From Pseudomonas sp. ML96 (GTDB taxonomy: Bacteria; Pseudomonadota; Gammaproteobacteria; Pseudomonadales; Pseudomonadaceae): DNA of 64,000 bases. Below are positions 1 to 9,683 of this stretch, one piece after another (the stretch's first letter is position 1; each line of letters opens with the position of its first letter). Where the stretch lies: positions 1 to 64,000 of the forward strand of contig NZ_JPMY01000003.1 of the NCBI RefSeq assembly GCF_000761545.1, in the 5' to 3' direction. Made by a program: the position numbers and the translations under genes. Below the pieces are notes generated by a model that saw only the letters and a list, made by a program, of their open reading frames with translations, was not told where the DNA came from and did not search any database.

Positions 1-2466
1 ACGGGCGAACAGCTGCGGGCGGCCGTGGCGGATGGCCAGCACGCTGGCCAGCAGCCACTGTTTGATGCGCCCATCGCGCCAGTGGCGCAGCAGCTCGGCG
101 GGCTCTTCCAGGCCGCTGAGCGAGTGCATGCGCGCGGCGAAGTCCGGCGGCCGGCGGTTGTCGGGGTCGACCAGGCTGAAGTCCCAGTACTCGGCGCCCT
201 GATACAGGTCCGGAACACCGGGGGCGGTCAGGCGCAGCAGGCACTGGGCAAGGGCGTTGAGCGCGCCGGCCGGGGCGATGGCGTTGGCTTCCAAGGCCAG
301 CTCCTGGCGCAGCTCGTGCCCTTCGGGAGCGGTCAGCAGGCGTTCGAGGAACTGCGCGCAGGCCGCTTCGTGGGCGTCGTTCGGCGCGCTCCAGCTGCTA
401 TTCAGTTTGGCCTCGCGCAGCGCCTTGCGCTGCCACTCGAGCAGGCGTTGCAGGTAGCTCTGCAGGCCGGGGTGGTCGTCCGCTGCCAGCTCCAGCGGCC
501 AGCTGCCGAGCAGGGTCTGGTACAGCACCAGCGCTTCGCCGGCGCTGGGCGCGTCATCGCGGCGCAAGGGCTCTGCCAGTTGCTGCCAGTGGCGCACACG
601 CTCGGTGTACCAGGCGGCGTGTTCGCTGAGCACGGCCAGGCGTGCGCGGCTGTCTTCGCCACGTTTGTGGTCGTGAGTGGCGCTGGCCAGCAGGGCGTCG
701 GGAAACTGCTGCGCGCGCTCCTGGCAGAGCTGGTGGAAGTGTTCGACCGGGCGGCTGAAGTTCTCGGCATCGAAGCCCACGTCGTAGCGCGACAGCAGCA
801 GGCCGCTGCGGTAGAAGGCGGTGTCTTCCACGGCCTTGGCCGCCACCGGCGAGGTCAGTTGCTGAAAACGCGCCAGTACTCGGGCACGCAGTCGTCGTGG
901 GCGCCCCGGTGGCAACTCGTGCAGCGGCTGGCCACCGAGCCAGCGGTCGAGGTGCTCCAGCAGCGGCCAGTCGGCCTCGGCCAGGGTCTGGCGCGCGCCC
1001 TCCAGGGCCTGCTCGAAGACCCGCTGGTCCTGCGCGGAGCGGCCGGCGCCACCGACATAGGTGCGATAGACCGGGAAGTGCACGATCAGCTCCAGCAGCG
1101 CACGGCGGATCGAGCCCAGGGTCAGATCGCGGGTGGCGATATCGTTGCGCGCCACCTGCAGCAGGCCCTGGGTAACTTCCTCCAGATCGCCGGCCAGCGA
1201 GCCGGTCAGCACCAGGCGGCGGGCCTCCAGCACTTCCTCGGCGAAGTCCGCCGGGCGTCCGCTCAGCTGCGCCCACAGCTCGCGCAGCGGCTGCTCGCCA
1301 CGCGGATCATGCTGCAGCAGCGACAGCTGGTTCATGAAGTCGTAGCCGGTGCTGCCGTCCACGCCCCAGGTGCGCGGCAGCTGCTCGTTGCTACCGAGGA
1401 TCTTTTCCACGTAGATCGGAAATTGCCCGCCGTTCATGGGTTGCGGACGCTTCTGCAGCAGGTGCTCGACGCGCCGGCGCAGGGCCCGGCAGTAGGCGTG
1501 TGGATTGGCCAGGCCGTCGACATGGTCGATGCGCAGGCCGTCGACCAGGCCCTGTTCGATCAGCTGGAAGATCTTGCCGTGGGTCAGCTCGAACACCTCC
1601 GGGCGTTCGACGCGCAGACCGCCCAGCTCGTTGATGTCGAAGAAGCGCCGCCAGTTGATGTCGTCGGCCGCGGTGCGCCAGCTGGCGACCCGGTAATGCT
1701 GGCGTTCGAGCAGCAGGTGCAGGCGCTGCAGGTCCGCGTCGTCATCGCCGCTGTAGCGCTCCAGCGCGCGGGGAATCGCCGCGCCGCCGACTTCCGGGCG
1801 GCCCAGCTCGGCCAGTTCCGCGCACAGCTGCGGGGCCTTGCGCCAGGCCTGGGCATCGCCCTGCAGGGCATCGAAGCGCTTGGCCAGGGCGCTCAGCGTC
1901 GGGTCATCGGCGCCGCGCAGGATTTCACCATAACTGGGCGGGGTGATCGGCAGGCGGTGCTCGAAGTGCTGGGCGTAGAAGCTGCCGCGCTCGCGGTCGA
2001 AATGCAGGGCGATGTCGCCGTTACTCAATGCCTCGCCGTAGTCGCAGCGCAGGAAGGGCACCAGCAGCTGACCGGTCAGCAGCGGGTCGGGCGAATTCCA
2101 CTGGATATCGAAGAACTTGGCGAAGGGGCTGTTCTGCCCCCATTCCAGCAGGTCCAGCCACCAGGGATTGGCGTCGCCGCCGACGGCCATGTGGTTGGGC
2201 ACGATGTCGAGGATCAGGCCCATGTCGCGGCTATGCAGGGCCTCGGCCAGGCGGATCAGCCCCGGTTCGCCACCCAGGTCGGGGTTGATCCGGGTCGGGT
2301 CGACCACGTCGTAGCCGTGCATCGAGCCCGGCCGCGCGGTGAGCAGCGGCGAGGCGTAGATATGGCTGATGCCCAGGCGCGAGAAATAGGGCACCAGCGG
2401 CACCGCGTCGTGCAGGGTGAAACCCTGGTGAAATTGCAAGCGCAGGGTGGCGCGCAGATCAGCCAT
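1..2466 (-). CDS. treY: Maltooligosyl trehalose synthase TreY (3' end off window)
   Basis: GH13 enzyme that converts the reducing-end alpha-1,4 bond of a maltodextrin into an alpha,alpha-1,1 bond, giving maltooligosyl trehalose for TreZ. The frame opens MADLRATLRLQFHQGF and stays open to base 1 (822 codons); family members are usually about 900 residues or more, so roughly 100 C-terminal residues lie outside. Conserved GH13 regions are visible: DIVPNH (D87) and DGLRIDHVDG (nucleophile D314). The ATG overlaps the malQ stop by 8 nt, so translation is probably coupled. It is the fourth gene of glgA-treZ-malQ-treY. Identification is firm; only the C-terminus is unseen. Confidence 0.95.
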   Translation of the reverse strand, partial: MADLRATLRLQFHQGFTLHDAVPLVPYFSRLGISHIYASPLLTARPGSMHGYDVVDPTRINPDLGGEPGLIRLAEALHSRDMGLILDIVPNHMAVGGDANPWWLDLLEWGQNSPFAKFFDIQWNSPDPLLTGQLLVPFLRCDYGEALSNGDIALHFDRERGSFYAQHFEHRLPITPPSYGEILRGADDPTLSALAKRFDALQGDAQAWRKAPQLCAELAELGRPEVGGAAIPRALERYSGDDDADLQRLHLLLERQHYRVASWRTAADDINWRRFFDINELGGLRVERPEVFELTHGKIFQLIEQGLVDGLRIDHVDGLANPHAYCRALRRRVEHLLQKRPQPMNGGQFPIYVEKILGSNEQLPRTWGVDGSTGYDFMNQLSLLQHDPRGEQPLRELWAQLSGRPADFAEEVLEARRLVLTGSLAGDLEEVTQGLLQVARNDIATRDLTLGSIRRALLELIVHFPVYRTYVGGAGRSAQDQRVFEQALEGARQTLAEADWPLLEHLDRWLGGQPLHELPPGRPRRLRARVLARFQQLTSPVAAKAVEDTAFYRSGLLLSRYDVGFDAENFSRPVEHFHQLCQERAQQFPDALLASATHDHKRGEDSRARLAVLSEHAAWYTERVRHWQQLAEPLRRDDAPSAGEALVLYQTLLGSWPLELAADDHPGLQSYLQRLLEWQRKALREAKLNSSWSAPNDAHEAACAQFLERLLTAPEGHELRQELALEANAIAPAGALNALAQCLLRLTAPGVPDLYQGAEYWDFSLVDPDNRRPPDFAARMHSLSGLEEPAELLRHWRDGRIKQWLLASVLAIRHGRPQLFAR

Positions 2467-4516
2467 TGCCGGTCTCCCGACGCGCCGCATCGAGGCGGCT
2501 CAGGCGCTGATGGGTATCCGGCTGCTCCAGCAGTTCACGGGCGGGCAGGGCATAGCGCCGGCGCCAGTTGGGGTGGATGTCGCCGGGGCCAGGCAAGTTG
2601 GGCTGCTCGTCCTGGGCGGTGGCATCCTCCAGCGGCAGCAATACCAACGGCGCCGGGGTGCTGGCCAGGTAGTCGATGCAGGCGTTCAGGCGCTCTTGCG
2701 GGTTATCGGCGGCGTGCTGCCCGCCGCGTTCGCTCAGGGCCTGCTGCAGGGCTGCGGTTTCGCGCTGGCGCTCGGCGCGGTCGTCGGCCTCGCGCTCCGG
2801 CTGGCTATGGCCGGCGCGCAGGCGCCAGTCGATATCGCGCCCGACGAACCAGCCGCCCAGGCTCGGCAGGTCGTGGGTGGTGCTGGTGGCCAGGGCATCG
2901 CGTGGCCAGTGCTGCGGCGCGATGAAACGGCCGTCGTGCTGTTCGAACAGCAGCACGCGCATGCCGAGGATGTTGCGCCGCGCCAGCTCTTCGCGCAGGC
3001 CGGCGGGCACCGTGCCGAGGTCTTCGCCGATGACCAGCGCGCGGTGGCGATGCGACTCCAGGGCCAGCAGGCGCAGCAGGTCCTGCAGCGGGTAACGCAG
3101 GTAGGCGCCGTCCTGCGGCTGCCCGCCCCGTGGAATCACCCACAGGCGCTGCAGGCCCATCACATGGTCGATGCGGATGCCGCCGGCATGCGCCAGGTTG
3201 GCCTGCAGCATCTCGATGAAGGCGCGGAAGCCATGGCGGCGCAGGCCCTCGGGGGAGAATGCGGCGACGCCCCAGTTCTGCCCGTTGCGGTTGAGGATGT
3301 CCGGCGGCGCGCCCACGGTGACGTCGCTGAGCAACTCGGTCTGGCGCGTCCAGGCCTGGCTGCCGGCCGCGTCGGCGCCCACCGCCAGGTCGGCGATCAG
3401 GCCGATGCCCATGCCGGCGCCGCCGGCCACGGTCTGCGCGCTTTCCAGACCGTGGGCGATCAGCCATTGGCCGAAGGCGTGCAGGCCGACTTCGTCGGCA
3501 TAGTCGACGGCAAAGGAGCGCACCGCCGAACCATGCGGATCGCGCAGCGCCTGGGGCCACTGGCGCCAGTCACCGGATTCGCCACAGCGCAGCATGTGCC
3601 CGTGCAGGGCCTCGAAGCGGCAGTGTTGCAGCAGGGCGTCGCCGCCGGCGTCGCAGAAGGCGACGAAGTCACCGAGCAGGGCGCCGTCGAGAATGCGGAA
3701 GTCGCGGTAGAGCTGACTGAGCAGGCGGTGCCGCGCTTCGCTCACTGCCGGCCAGTCGATCAGTTCGAGGCGTTCCAGGCGCGTCATTTCATCCTGCAGG
3801 CCGCAGCTGGCGATGGCGCGGCTCACCGCCTCGCTCCCCAGCAACTGGGCGGGCGCTGCGTGCAGCACGTTGAAGAACAGCCGGCTGGATGGTGAATAGG
3901 GGCTGTAGTGGTCGTGCGCCGCGGCGAACATCGCGTGCACCGGGCTGATCGCCAGTGCATCGGCGCCGAGATTGGCGGCGTGGCGTGCCAGATTCTCCAG
4001 GGCGCGGGTGTCGCCCAGGCCGCCGTCGCCATGCCGGCGCAGGCCGTACAGCTGCGCGCTCAGTCCCCAGGCCCGTGGCTTGCCGCACAGTTCCTGCACG
4101 CTGCGGCAGGCCGTGGGGGCCACCGCCAGGGTCAGTTGCGCGGCGCCGATCTCCAGCCGGTAGTAGCCAGGGTGTTCGGGCGAGGGCAGGTCGGCCTGGC
4201 CGTCGAGGTGGCCGCTGAATACCTGACCGTCCTCGCGCGTCAGGCTGTAGGCGGTATTCGCCCCGTGCCCTGGCAAGCGCAGCTGGCCGCCCAGTTCCAT
4301 GGTCAGCAGCGTTGGCATCAGGGCGGCGTGCTCGCGCTGCTGCAGGGCTTCCAGGCTGTCGCGGATCTGCTGCTCGCTCTGCGCCGGATGGCCGAGTGAC
4401 TCCAGCAGACGTCGCTGCGCCTCCGGGCTGACCCGTTGCGCTCGGCCGTTGGCATCCACCCAGTCGATGTCGATGCCCGCGGCGTTGGCCAGTTCGGCCA
4501 GCAGAGCATCGCTCAT
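2459..4516 (-). CDS. malQ: 4-alpha-glucanotransferase (amylomaltase) MalQ
   Basis: Cytoplasmic GH77 enzyme of 685 residues that disproportionates maltodextrins, so it can rebuild chains long enough for TreY/TreZ or GlgP. Conserved features are the IRIDHVMG block (nucleophile D450) and the later IGEDLGTVP block with the acid/base Glu. Length is usual for proteobacterial MalQ. The ATG shares an ATGA with the treZ stop, and its own stop overlaps the treY start by 8 nt, so malQ is embedded in a translationally coupled operon. The annotation is secure from motifs and context. Confidence 0.96.
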   Translation of the reverse strand: MSDALLAELANAAGIDIDWVDANGRAQRVSPEAQRRLLESLGHPAQSEQQIRDSLEALQQREHAALMPTLLTMELGGQLRLPGHGANTAYSLTREDGQVFSGHLDGQADLPSPEHPGYYRLEIGAAQLTLAVAPTACRSVQELCGKPRAWGLSAQLYGLRRHGDGGLGDTRALENLARHAANLGADALAISPVHAMFAAAHDHYSPYSPSSRLFFNVLHAAPAQLLGSEAVSRAIASCGLQDEMTRLERLELIDWPAVSEARHRLLSQLYRDFRILDGALLGDFVAFCDAGGDALLQHCRFEALHGHMLRCGESGDWRQWPQALRDPHGSAVRSFAVDYADEVGLHAFGQWLIAHGLESAQTVAGGAGMGIGLIADLAVGADAAGSQAWTRQTELLSDVTVGAPPDILNRNGQNWGVAAFSPEGLRRHGFRAFIEMLQANLAHAGGIRIDHVMGLQRLWVIPRGGQPQDGAYLRYPLQDLLRLLALESHRHRALVIGEDLGTVPAGLREELARRNILGMRVLLFEQHDGRFIAPQHWPRDALATSTTHDLPSLGGWFVGRDIDWRLRAGHSQPEREADDRAERQRETAALQQALSERGGQHAADNPQERLNACIDYLASTPAPLVLLPLEDATAQDEQPNLPGPGDIHPNWRRRYALPARELLEQPDTHQRLSRLDAARRETGNG

Positions 4517-6264
4517 GGCGTCACCTCCAGGGTGACCAGCGCGCTGCGCGCGGGCAGCAGGCCGCGGCGGTATTCCTCGTCATTGATGCGGTAGGCGCAC
4601 AGCGGCTCGGCGGCCTGGGAGCGGGCGCCGGTCTCTATTGCGCTGTCGCCCAGGTTGAGGTCGATGCGCAGCACCTGGCCATTGCCCAGGCGCCAGCTGG
4701 CGATCAGCGCGCCAGGGGCCAGTACCTCCACGCCGATCGAACGAGCGCCGGGTAGCCCTGGAGCCACGTGAATCTGGCGCAGGCGCAGCAGGCGTCGGTG
4801 GAAGCTCAGCCATTCGCGCTGGCGGGGCTGGGCCACAGGATCGAGGTCGGGGCGCGAGCGCTCGAAGCTGGCGACGGCGTTGGGGTCGGGAATGCGCTGC
4901 AGCTGGGCGGGATCGGCGAAGCGCGAGAACTCGGCGAACTCGCTGCGGCGGCCGTCGCGCACGGCTTCGGCCAACTGATCGTGGTAGTCGGTGAAGAACA
5001 GGAAGGGCTGGATCGAGCCCCATTCCTGGCCGATGAACAGCAGCGGCACCATCGGCGCGAGCAGCTGCAGCACGGTGGCCGCCTTGAGCGCGTCCTCATC
5101 GGCCATGGCCGCCAGGCGCTCGCCGAAGGCGCGGTTGCCGACCTGGTCATGGTTCTGCAGGAACAGCACGAAGGCGCTCGGCGGCAGGTCACCGCTGGGC
5201 TCGCCACGCGGCGTGCCGTGGCGGTTGGCCTGGCCCTGGTAGACGAAGCCCTGGCTCAGGCAGGTGGCGAGCTGGGCGGTTGGGTCGCTGGCGAAATCGG
5301 CGTAGTAGCCCTCACGCTCGCCGGTCAGCAGCACGTGCAGGGCGTTGTGGCCGTCGTCGTTCCATTGCGCATCGAAGCCGCGGCGCAGCAACTCGGCGCG
5401 GTTGTGCTCGTTCTCCAGCACCAGGTGCACGTGGCGGCCCGGTGCCACGGCACCGCGCACGCGCTCGGCCAACTCGATCAGGAAACCGTCGTCATCGATG
5501 GCGTGCACCGCGTCCAGGCGCAGGCCGTCGGCGCGGTAGTCGAGCAGCCACATCAACGCGTTCTCGATGAAGAAGTCGCGCACTTCGCGGCGGCGGAAGT
5601 CGATGGCCGCGCCCCAGGGCGTCTGCCGATCTTCGCGGAAGAAGCTGCTGGCGTAATGGCCGAGGTAGTTACCCTCGGGACCGAAGTGGTTGTAGACCAC
5701 GTCGATGAAAACCATCAGGCCCTGGCCGTGGGCGCTGTCGATCAGGTGTTTGAGGTCCTCGGGGCTGCCGTAGCTGCCGTCCGGGGCGAAGGGCAGTGCG
5801 CCGTCGTAGCCCCAGTTGCGCCGGCCGGGAAACTCACCCAGCGGCATCAGCTCGATGGCGGTGACGCCCAGTTGCGTCAGGTGCGGCAGCAGCGTCTCGA
5901 TGCCCTGGAAGCCGCCGCACAGACCTGCGTGCAGTTCATAGAGCACGGTTTCGTGCCAGGGCCGGCCCTGCCAGCTCGGGTAGCGCCACTCATAGGCCTG
6001 GTGCTCGACCACGCGGCTGAAGCCATGTACATCGCCGAACTGACGGCGCGACGCCGGGTCCGGCACGCGCTGCTCGCCATCAATGACGAAGCGGTAGGTG
6101 CTATCCGCCGGGCAGGCCAGCTCCAACTCGAACCAGCCATCGGCCTGTGCCTGCAGCGGGTACAGCGAGCCGTCCTGGGCCTCCAGCTGCACCTCGCGGC
6201 AGTCGGGTGCCCACAGGCGGAACAGCGTGCGCTCCTGCAGGCGCTGGGCGCCGTGGCGATACAT
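4513..6264 (-). CDS. treZ: Malto-oligosyltrehalose trehalohydrolase TreZ
   Basis: Releases free trehalose from maltooligosyl trehalose made by TreY. The 583-residue protein starts MYRHGAQRLQERTLFRLWAP, the N-terminal beta-sandwich seen in GH13 branching-type enzymes, followed by the catalytic barrel. DGLRLDAVHAI carries the nucleophile D251 and VLENEHN the acid/base E284. The frame stays open far upstream inside glgA, but this ATG overlaps the glgA stop as TGATG and the homologous sequence begins here, so the longer frame is rejected. Its stop overlaps malQ by 4 nt. Confidence 0.95.
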   Translation of the reverse strand: MYRHGAQRLQERTLFRLWAPDCREVQLEAQDGSLYPLQAQADGWFELELACPADSTYRFVIDGEQRVPDPASRRQFGDVHGFSRVVEHQAYEWRYPSWQGRPWHETVLYELHAGLCGGFQGIETLLPHLTQLGVTAIELMPLGEFPGRRNWGYDGALPFAPDGSYGSPEDLKHLIDSAHGQGLMVFIDVVYNHFGPEGNYLGHYASSFFREDRQTPWGAAIDFRRREVRDFFIENALMWLLDYRADGLRLDAVHAIDDDGFLIELAERVRGAVAPGRHVHLVLENEHNRAELLRRGFDAQWNDDGHNALHVLLTGEREGYYADFASDPTAQLATCLSQGFVYQGQANRHGTPRGEPSGDLPPSAFVLFLQNHDQVGNRAFGERLAAMADEDALKAATVLQLLAPMVPLLFIGQEWGSIQPFLFFTDYHDQLAEAVRDGRRSEFAEFSRFADPAQLQRIPDPNAVASFERSRPDLDPVAQPRQREWLSFHRRLLRLRQIHVAPGLPGARSIGVEVLAPGALIASWRLGNGQVLRIDLNLGDSAIETGARSQAAEPLCAYRINDEEYRRGLLPARSALVTLEVTP

Positions 6265-7805
6265 CACAGCGGGTCCGCCGCCATCGCCTGGGTGGCGCCC
6301 AGCAGTTGCTGGTAGAGGCGATCGTAGGGCTCCACCGAATCCTGCCAGCACAGCGGCGCCGCCATGGCCCGGCAGCGCATGGCATCGAGCAGTTCGGGGT
6401 GGCGATAGACGTTGAGCGCGCGCTGCACGGCCTCCAGATAGCTCTCCTCGGTCGGCTCGCGGAACAGGAAGCCGGTGACGCCATCCTCGATGGTGTCGGC
6501 TAGGCCGCCGGTGCGGCGCGCGATGGGTAGCGAACCGAAGCGCTGGGCGTACATCTGGCTGAGGCCGCAGGGTTCGAAGCGCGAGGGCATGAGCAGGAAG
6601 TCGCTGGCGGCGAAGATGCGTCGTGCGTCCGTCTCGTTGAAGCCGATATGCACGCCGATGCGCCCCGGATGGTGACGGCCCAGCTCGGCCATGGCGGCTT
6701 CCAGTTCCGGCTCGCCGCGCCCGATCACCGCCAGACGGCCACCCTGGGCAACGATTTCCTCGGCAACGCTGCGGGTCAGGTCGATGCCTTTCTGCTGGAC
6801 CAGGCGCGAAACCACGGCGAACAGCGGGCCGTCGTCGGCATCCAGGCCGAACATGCGCTCGACGTACTCGGCATTGGCGCGCTTGCCCTGCCACTGGCGC
6901 ATGCCGAAGCCCTGCACCAGATGCGAGTCGCTGCGCGGCTCCCAGCTCTCGTCGATGCCGTTGATGATGCCGCTGAGCTGGCCGGCATCGACCTTGGCGC
7001 GCAGCATGCCGTCCAGGCCGCAGCCGAAGTCGGGGGTGGTGATCTCCTCGGCGTAGGTGTGGCTCACCGTGGTCACGTGGTTGGCGTAGACGATGCCGGC
7101 CTTGAGGAACGACAGCTTGCCGTAGAACTCCATGCCGTCGCTGCCGCAGGCGTCGGCGGGAATGCCCAGCTCGGCATTGCTGGTGATCTCGCACAGGCCT
7201 TGATAGGCCAGGTTGTGGATGGTCAGCACGGTCGGGCTGTTGACCTGGCGCCAGGCCATGTAGGCCGGCGCCAGGGCGGCTGGCCAGTCGTTAGCGTGGA
7301 CCAGCTCCGGGCACCAGCGGATGCAGGCGGTACCGCTGGCGATCTCGGCGGCGGCCAGGCCCAGGCTGGCGAAACGGATGTGGTTGTCCGGCCAGTCGCG
7401 GCCCTGGGTGTCGCCGTAGGGAGTGCCGTCGCGCTCGTACAGCTCGGGATTGATCAGCACGTAGACGATCAGGCCGTCGGCCAGGTCCATGCGCCCGATC
7501 TTGCACGGCGGCAGGGCAGCCATGCCGCTCACTTCGCCGACGATGCGAATCTGCTGGCCGCTCTCGAGTACCTGGCGGTAGCCGGGGATCAGCACACGCA
7601 CGTCGTGGTAGGCCTGCAGGGCCCGGGGCAGTGCCGCGGATACGTCACCCAGGCCGCCGACCTTGATCAGGTCGGCGAACTCGGAGCTGACGAAGAGGAT
7701 GCGCTTCTTCTGTTCACGCAGGCTCTCGACGTGCAGTTGGGGATGTCGCGGAGCTTGATTCATGGCGTGTGAGTCGATGCGGGCGGTCACTGCAGCGTTT
7801 CCCAT
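6264..7805 (-). CDS. glgA: Glycogen synthase GlgA (GT5)
   Basis: ADP-glucose (or related donor) alpha-1,4-glucosyltransferase of 513 residues. The KKILFVSSEF-type start of the catalytic fold is followed by the K-x-G-G donor loop (K48 in LIKVGGLGDVS), and the C-terminal half has the EPCGLSQMYAQR loop of GT5 synthases. I chose the ATG at 7805 because it follows a good GGGAG Shine-Dalgarno at the right distance; an upstream in-frame ATG at 7862 has none. About 45 residues precede the catalytic fold, a poorly conserved extension. It is the promoter-proximal gene of the glgA-treZ-malQ-treY operon. Confidence 0.95.
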   Translation of the reverse strand: MGNAAVTARIDSHAMNQAPRHPQLHVESLREQKKRILFVSSEFADLIKVGGLGDVSAALPRALQAYHDVRVLIPGYRQVLESGQQIRIVGEVSGMAALPPCKIGRMDLADGLIVYVLINPELYERDGTPYGDTQGRDWPDNHIRFASLGLAAAEIASGTACIRWCPELVHANDWPAALAPAYMAWRQVNSPTVLTIHNLAYQGLCEITSNAELGIPADACGSDGMEFYGKLSFLKAGIVYANHVTTVSHTYAEEITTPDFGCGLDGMLRAKVDAGQLSGIINGIDESWEPRSDSHLVQGFGMRQWQGKRANAEYVERMFGLDADDGPLFAVVSRLVQQKGIDLTRSVAEEIVAQGGRLAVIGRGEPELEAAMAELGRHHPGRIGVHIGFNETDARRIFAASDFLLMPSRFEPCGLSQMYAQRFGSLPIARRTGGLADTIEDGVTGFLFREPTEESYLEAVQRALNVYRHPELLDAMRCRAMAAPLCWQDSVEPYDRLYQQLLGATQAMAADPL

Positions 7806-8079
7806 GGCGTTCTCCCTGTGAGATGAGGCGGCAGTCGCCGCAGCGCATGGGGTTGTGAGCAAGGCAAGCTGGCCACGCCGGCGAGATGGCCGACTGGCGT
7901 CGCCTGCTGGTGAACCGACAACCCCATACTCTTTCCCTGAGTGGCGGGCTTGGCCGAAAGTTTCGACTTTTTTTGTGCTGGGAGCCGTCTGGCCCGCGGG
8001 GCGGGAAACTTGAACTTTGCGCGCGCGGGAGCCTCCCCCTTAGGGCAAGAACAGAGCCCGTCGCAGAGAGGTCGAGCAG
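7806..8079. promoter_or_regulatory. Divergent promoter region of glgA and the CinA-like gene
   Basis: No credible ORF lies in these 274 bases. Reading right, GAACTT at 8012-8017 is followed 16 bases later by TCCCC, so it matches only the -35 of the AlgU/sigma-22 consensus (GAACTT-N16/17-TCtgA). Reading left towards glgA, a GAAACTTT element is present without a clear -10. Glucan and trehalose genes of pseudomonads are osmotically and stress regulated, so an extracytoplasmic-type sigma factor is reasonable, but this assignment is weak. Confidence 0.3.
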
Positions 8080-8562
8080 ATGCAAAGCGTCGTACAGGTC
8101 GTGAGTTTTCTGGAGAAATACCACCTGACCCTGAGCACCGCCGAGTCCTGCACCGGCGGTCTGATGGCTTCGCTGATGGCGGAGATTCCCGGCAGCGGCG
8201 GGGTGCTCGACAGCGGTTTCGTGGTCTATTCGCCGGAGGCCAAGCAGATATGCCTGGGCGTCAACCAGATGACCATCGAGCGCTTCGGCCTGACCAGCGA
8301 GGAAGTGGCGCGCGAGATGGCCCTCGGCGCCTTGAAGATGGGTCATGCCGATATCGCCCTGGCCAACACCGGACTGGCGGAGGCCGATGGGTCCATGGAT
8401 GGCGTGCAGTGTTTCGCCTGCGCCATGCGCGTCAACGATCACGAGGGCGTGATCAGCGAGACGTTGAAGTTCGAGGGCGAACGCAACGAGGTGCGTTATG
8501 CCGCCGCGCGCTATGCGCTGTTGCAGCTGCCGTATTACTACGAGCGGCTGCGCATTCTCTAG
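8080..8562 (+). CDS. CinA C-terminal domain protein (PncC-type nicotinamide-nucleotide amidase)
   Basis: The 160-residue protein is a stand-alone CinA C-terminal domain, the family that deamidates nicotinamide mononucleotide in NAD salvage. The TAESCTGG motif with S23 and the following DSGFVVYSPEAK segment match the family active site. The length equals the single-domain PncC form. A divergence from the canonical enzyme is possible: its N-terminus and the VNQMTIERFGLTSEEV part resemble a Pseudomonas paralogue sometimes listed only as CinA family. Its TAG stop shares a CTAG with the stop of the convergent MscS gene. Confidence 0.85.
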   Translation: MQSVVQVVSFLEKYHLTLSTAESCTGGLMASLMAEIPGSGGVLDSGFVVYSPEAKQICLGVNQMTIERFGLTSEEVAREMALGALKMGHADIALANTGLAEADGSMDGVQCFACAMRVNDHEGVISETLKFEGERNEVRYAAARYALLQLPYYYERLRIL

Positions 8563-9683
8563 ACGGGCGGCTGGCGCTCGGCCTCCACCACATTGCCCTC
8601 CGGCTGCTGCTCCACCAGGTCGATGCCCGAGGCGCTGCCCACCGAGGCGCGCAACTGCGGCAGGCAGCCGGGGTACTGGGCGCAGATGAAATTGACCAGG
8701 TTCTCGCGCAGGTAGCAGCGCAGGTCCCAGTTGCGCGACGAGTCCAGCGAGCTGACCAGTACGCGCAACTGGATGGCGCGCTCGCCGGCGTCCACCACCT
8801 GCAGCACGCTGACCCTTCCATCCCACAGATGCCGGGCCTCGCCGCACAGGCGCTCGAGCTCCTTGCGCAGCGGCTCCAGCGGCGTCGAATAGTCGACCCA
8901 GAACACCACCGCGCCGGTCAGCGATGAGGTGCGCCGCGTCCAGTTCTGGAACGGGTGCTCGATGAACCACTGCAAGGGCACCACCAGGCGGCGGTCGTCC
9001 CAGACGCGCACCACCACGTAGGTGCCGGTGATCTCTTCGATGCGCCCCCATTCGTTCTCGACTATGACCACGTCGTCCAGGCGGATCGGCTGGGTCAGGG
9101 CGATCTGCAAGCCGGCTATCAGGTTGCCCAGCACCGGCTTGGCGGCAAAACCCACCGCCAGTCCGGCCAGGCCGGCGGAGGCGAGCAGGCTGGTGCCGAA
9201 CTGGCGTGCGGCGGGGAAGGTCATGAGCATGCAGGCGGCGCCGAAGATCACCACGAACACGCTGAGGGTGCGCACCAGCACGCGGGTCTGGGTGTGGATG
9301 CGCCGTGCCTGCAGGTTGTCGATCACGTCTACCGGATGGCGCGCGACTATCACCCGCTGGATGGCATCGGCGGCGCGCAGCCCCAGCCAGGTGAAGGCGG
9401 CGATCATCGCCAGCGATACCAGGCGCCTGGCACCGTCGATCAGCAGCAGGTCATCCGGCGCGCTGCTCACCACCATCTGCACGCCGAACAGGGGGATCAG
9501 CAGGCGCAGCGGGTCACGTGCGCGTTGCAGCATTTCGGCGGCGAACGGCAATGACTGGGCCAGTCGCACCAGCAGGCGTAGCGCCCAGTGCATCACCAGG
9601 CTGGCGATGAGCGCGACCAGCAGCGCCACCAGCAGGGTGCGGGCCTCCGGCCAGGGCAGCAGGTCCAGCCAGGCGTCGATCAT
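8559..9683 (-). CDS. Small-conductance mechanosensitive channel (MscS family)
   Basis: A 374-residue inner-membrane protein with several N-terminal hydrophobic helices, then the MscS pore/beta domain: the glycine/alanine-rich TM3-like stretch around LASAGLAGLAVGFAAK, followed by GNLIAGLQIALTQPIRLDD and WGRIEEITGTYVVVRVWDD. It would vent solutes on hypo-osmotic shock, which suits a locus rich in trehalose genes. Start at 9683 is set by the GGAGG Shine-Dalgarno and by a 4-nt ATGA overlap with the preceding membrane-protein gene. The open frame extends further upstream but without family similarity. Confidence 0.9.
   Translation of the reverse strand: MIDAWLDLLPWPEARTLLVALLVALIASLVMHWALRLLVRLAQSLPFAAEMLQRARDPLRLLIPLFGVQMVVSSAPDDLLLIDGARRLVSLAMIAAFTWLGLRAADAIQRVIVARHPVDVIDNLQARRIHTQTRVLVRTLSVFVVIFGAACMLMTFPAARQFGTSLLASAGLAGLAVGFAAKPVLGNLIAGLQIALTQPIRLDDVVIVENEWGRIEEITGTYVVVRVWDDRRLVVPLQWFIEHPFQNWTRRTSSLTGAVVFWVDYSTPLEPLRKELERLCGEARHLWDGRVSVLQVVDAGERAIQLRVLVSSLDSSRNWDLRCYLRENLVNFICAQYPGCLPQLRASVGSASGIDLVEQQPEGNVVEAERQPPV

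Noticed and set aside
25..2925. Long plus-strand open frame of 966 codons
   Set aside because: It is antisense to treY and malQ, has no family similarity and shows the Ala/Gln/Val-rich composition of a shadow frame in high-GC DNA.
2447..3895. Plus-strand open frame of 482 codons
   Set aside because: Antisense shadow of malQ, with repetitive Ala/Gln/Gly-rich composition and no domain.
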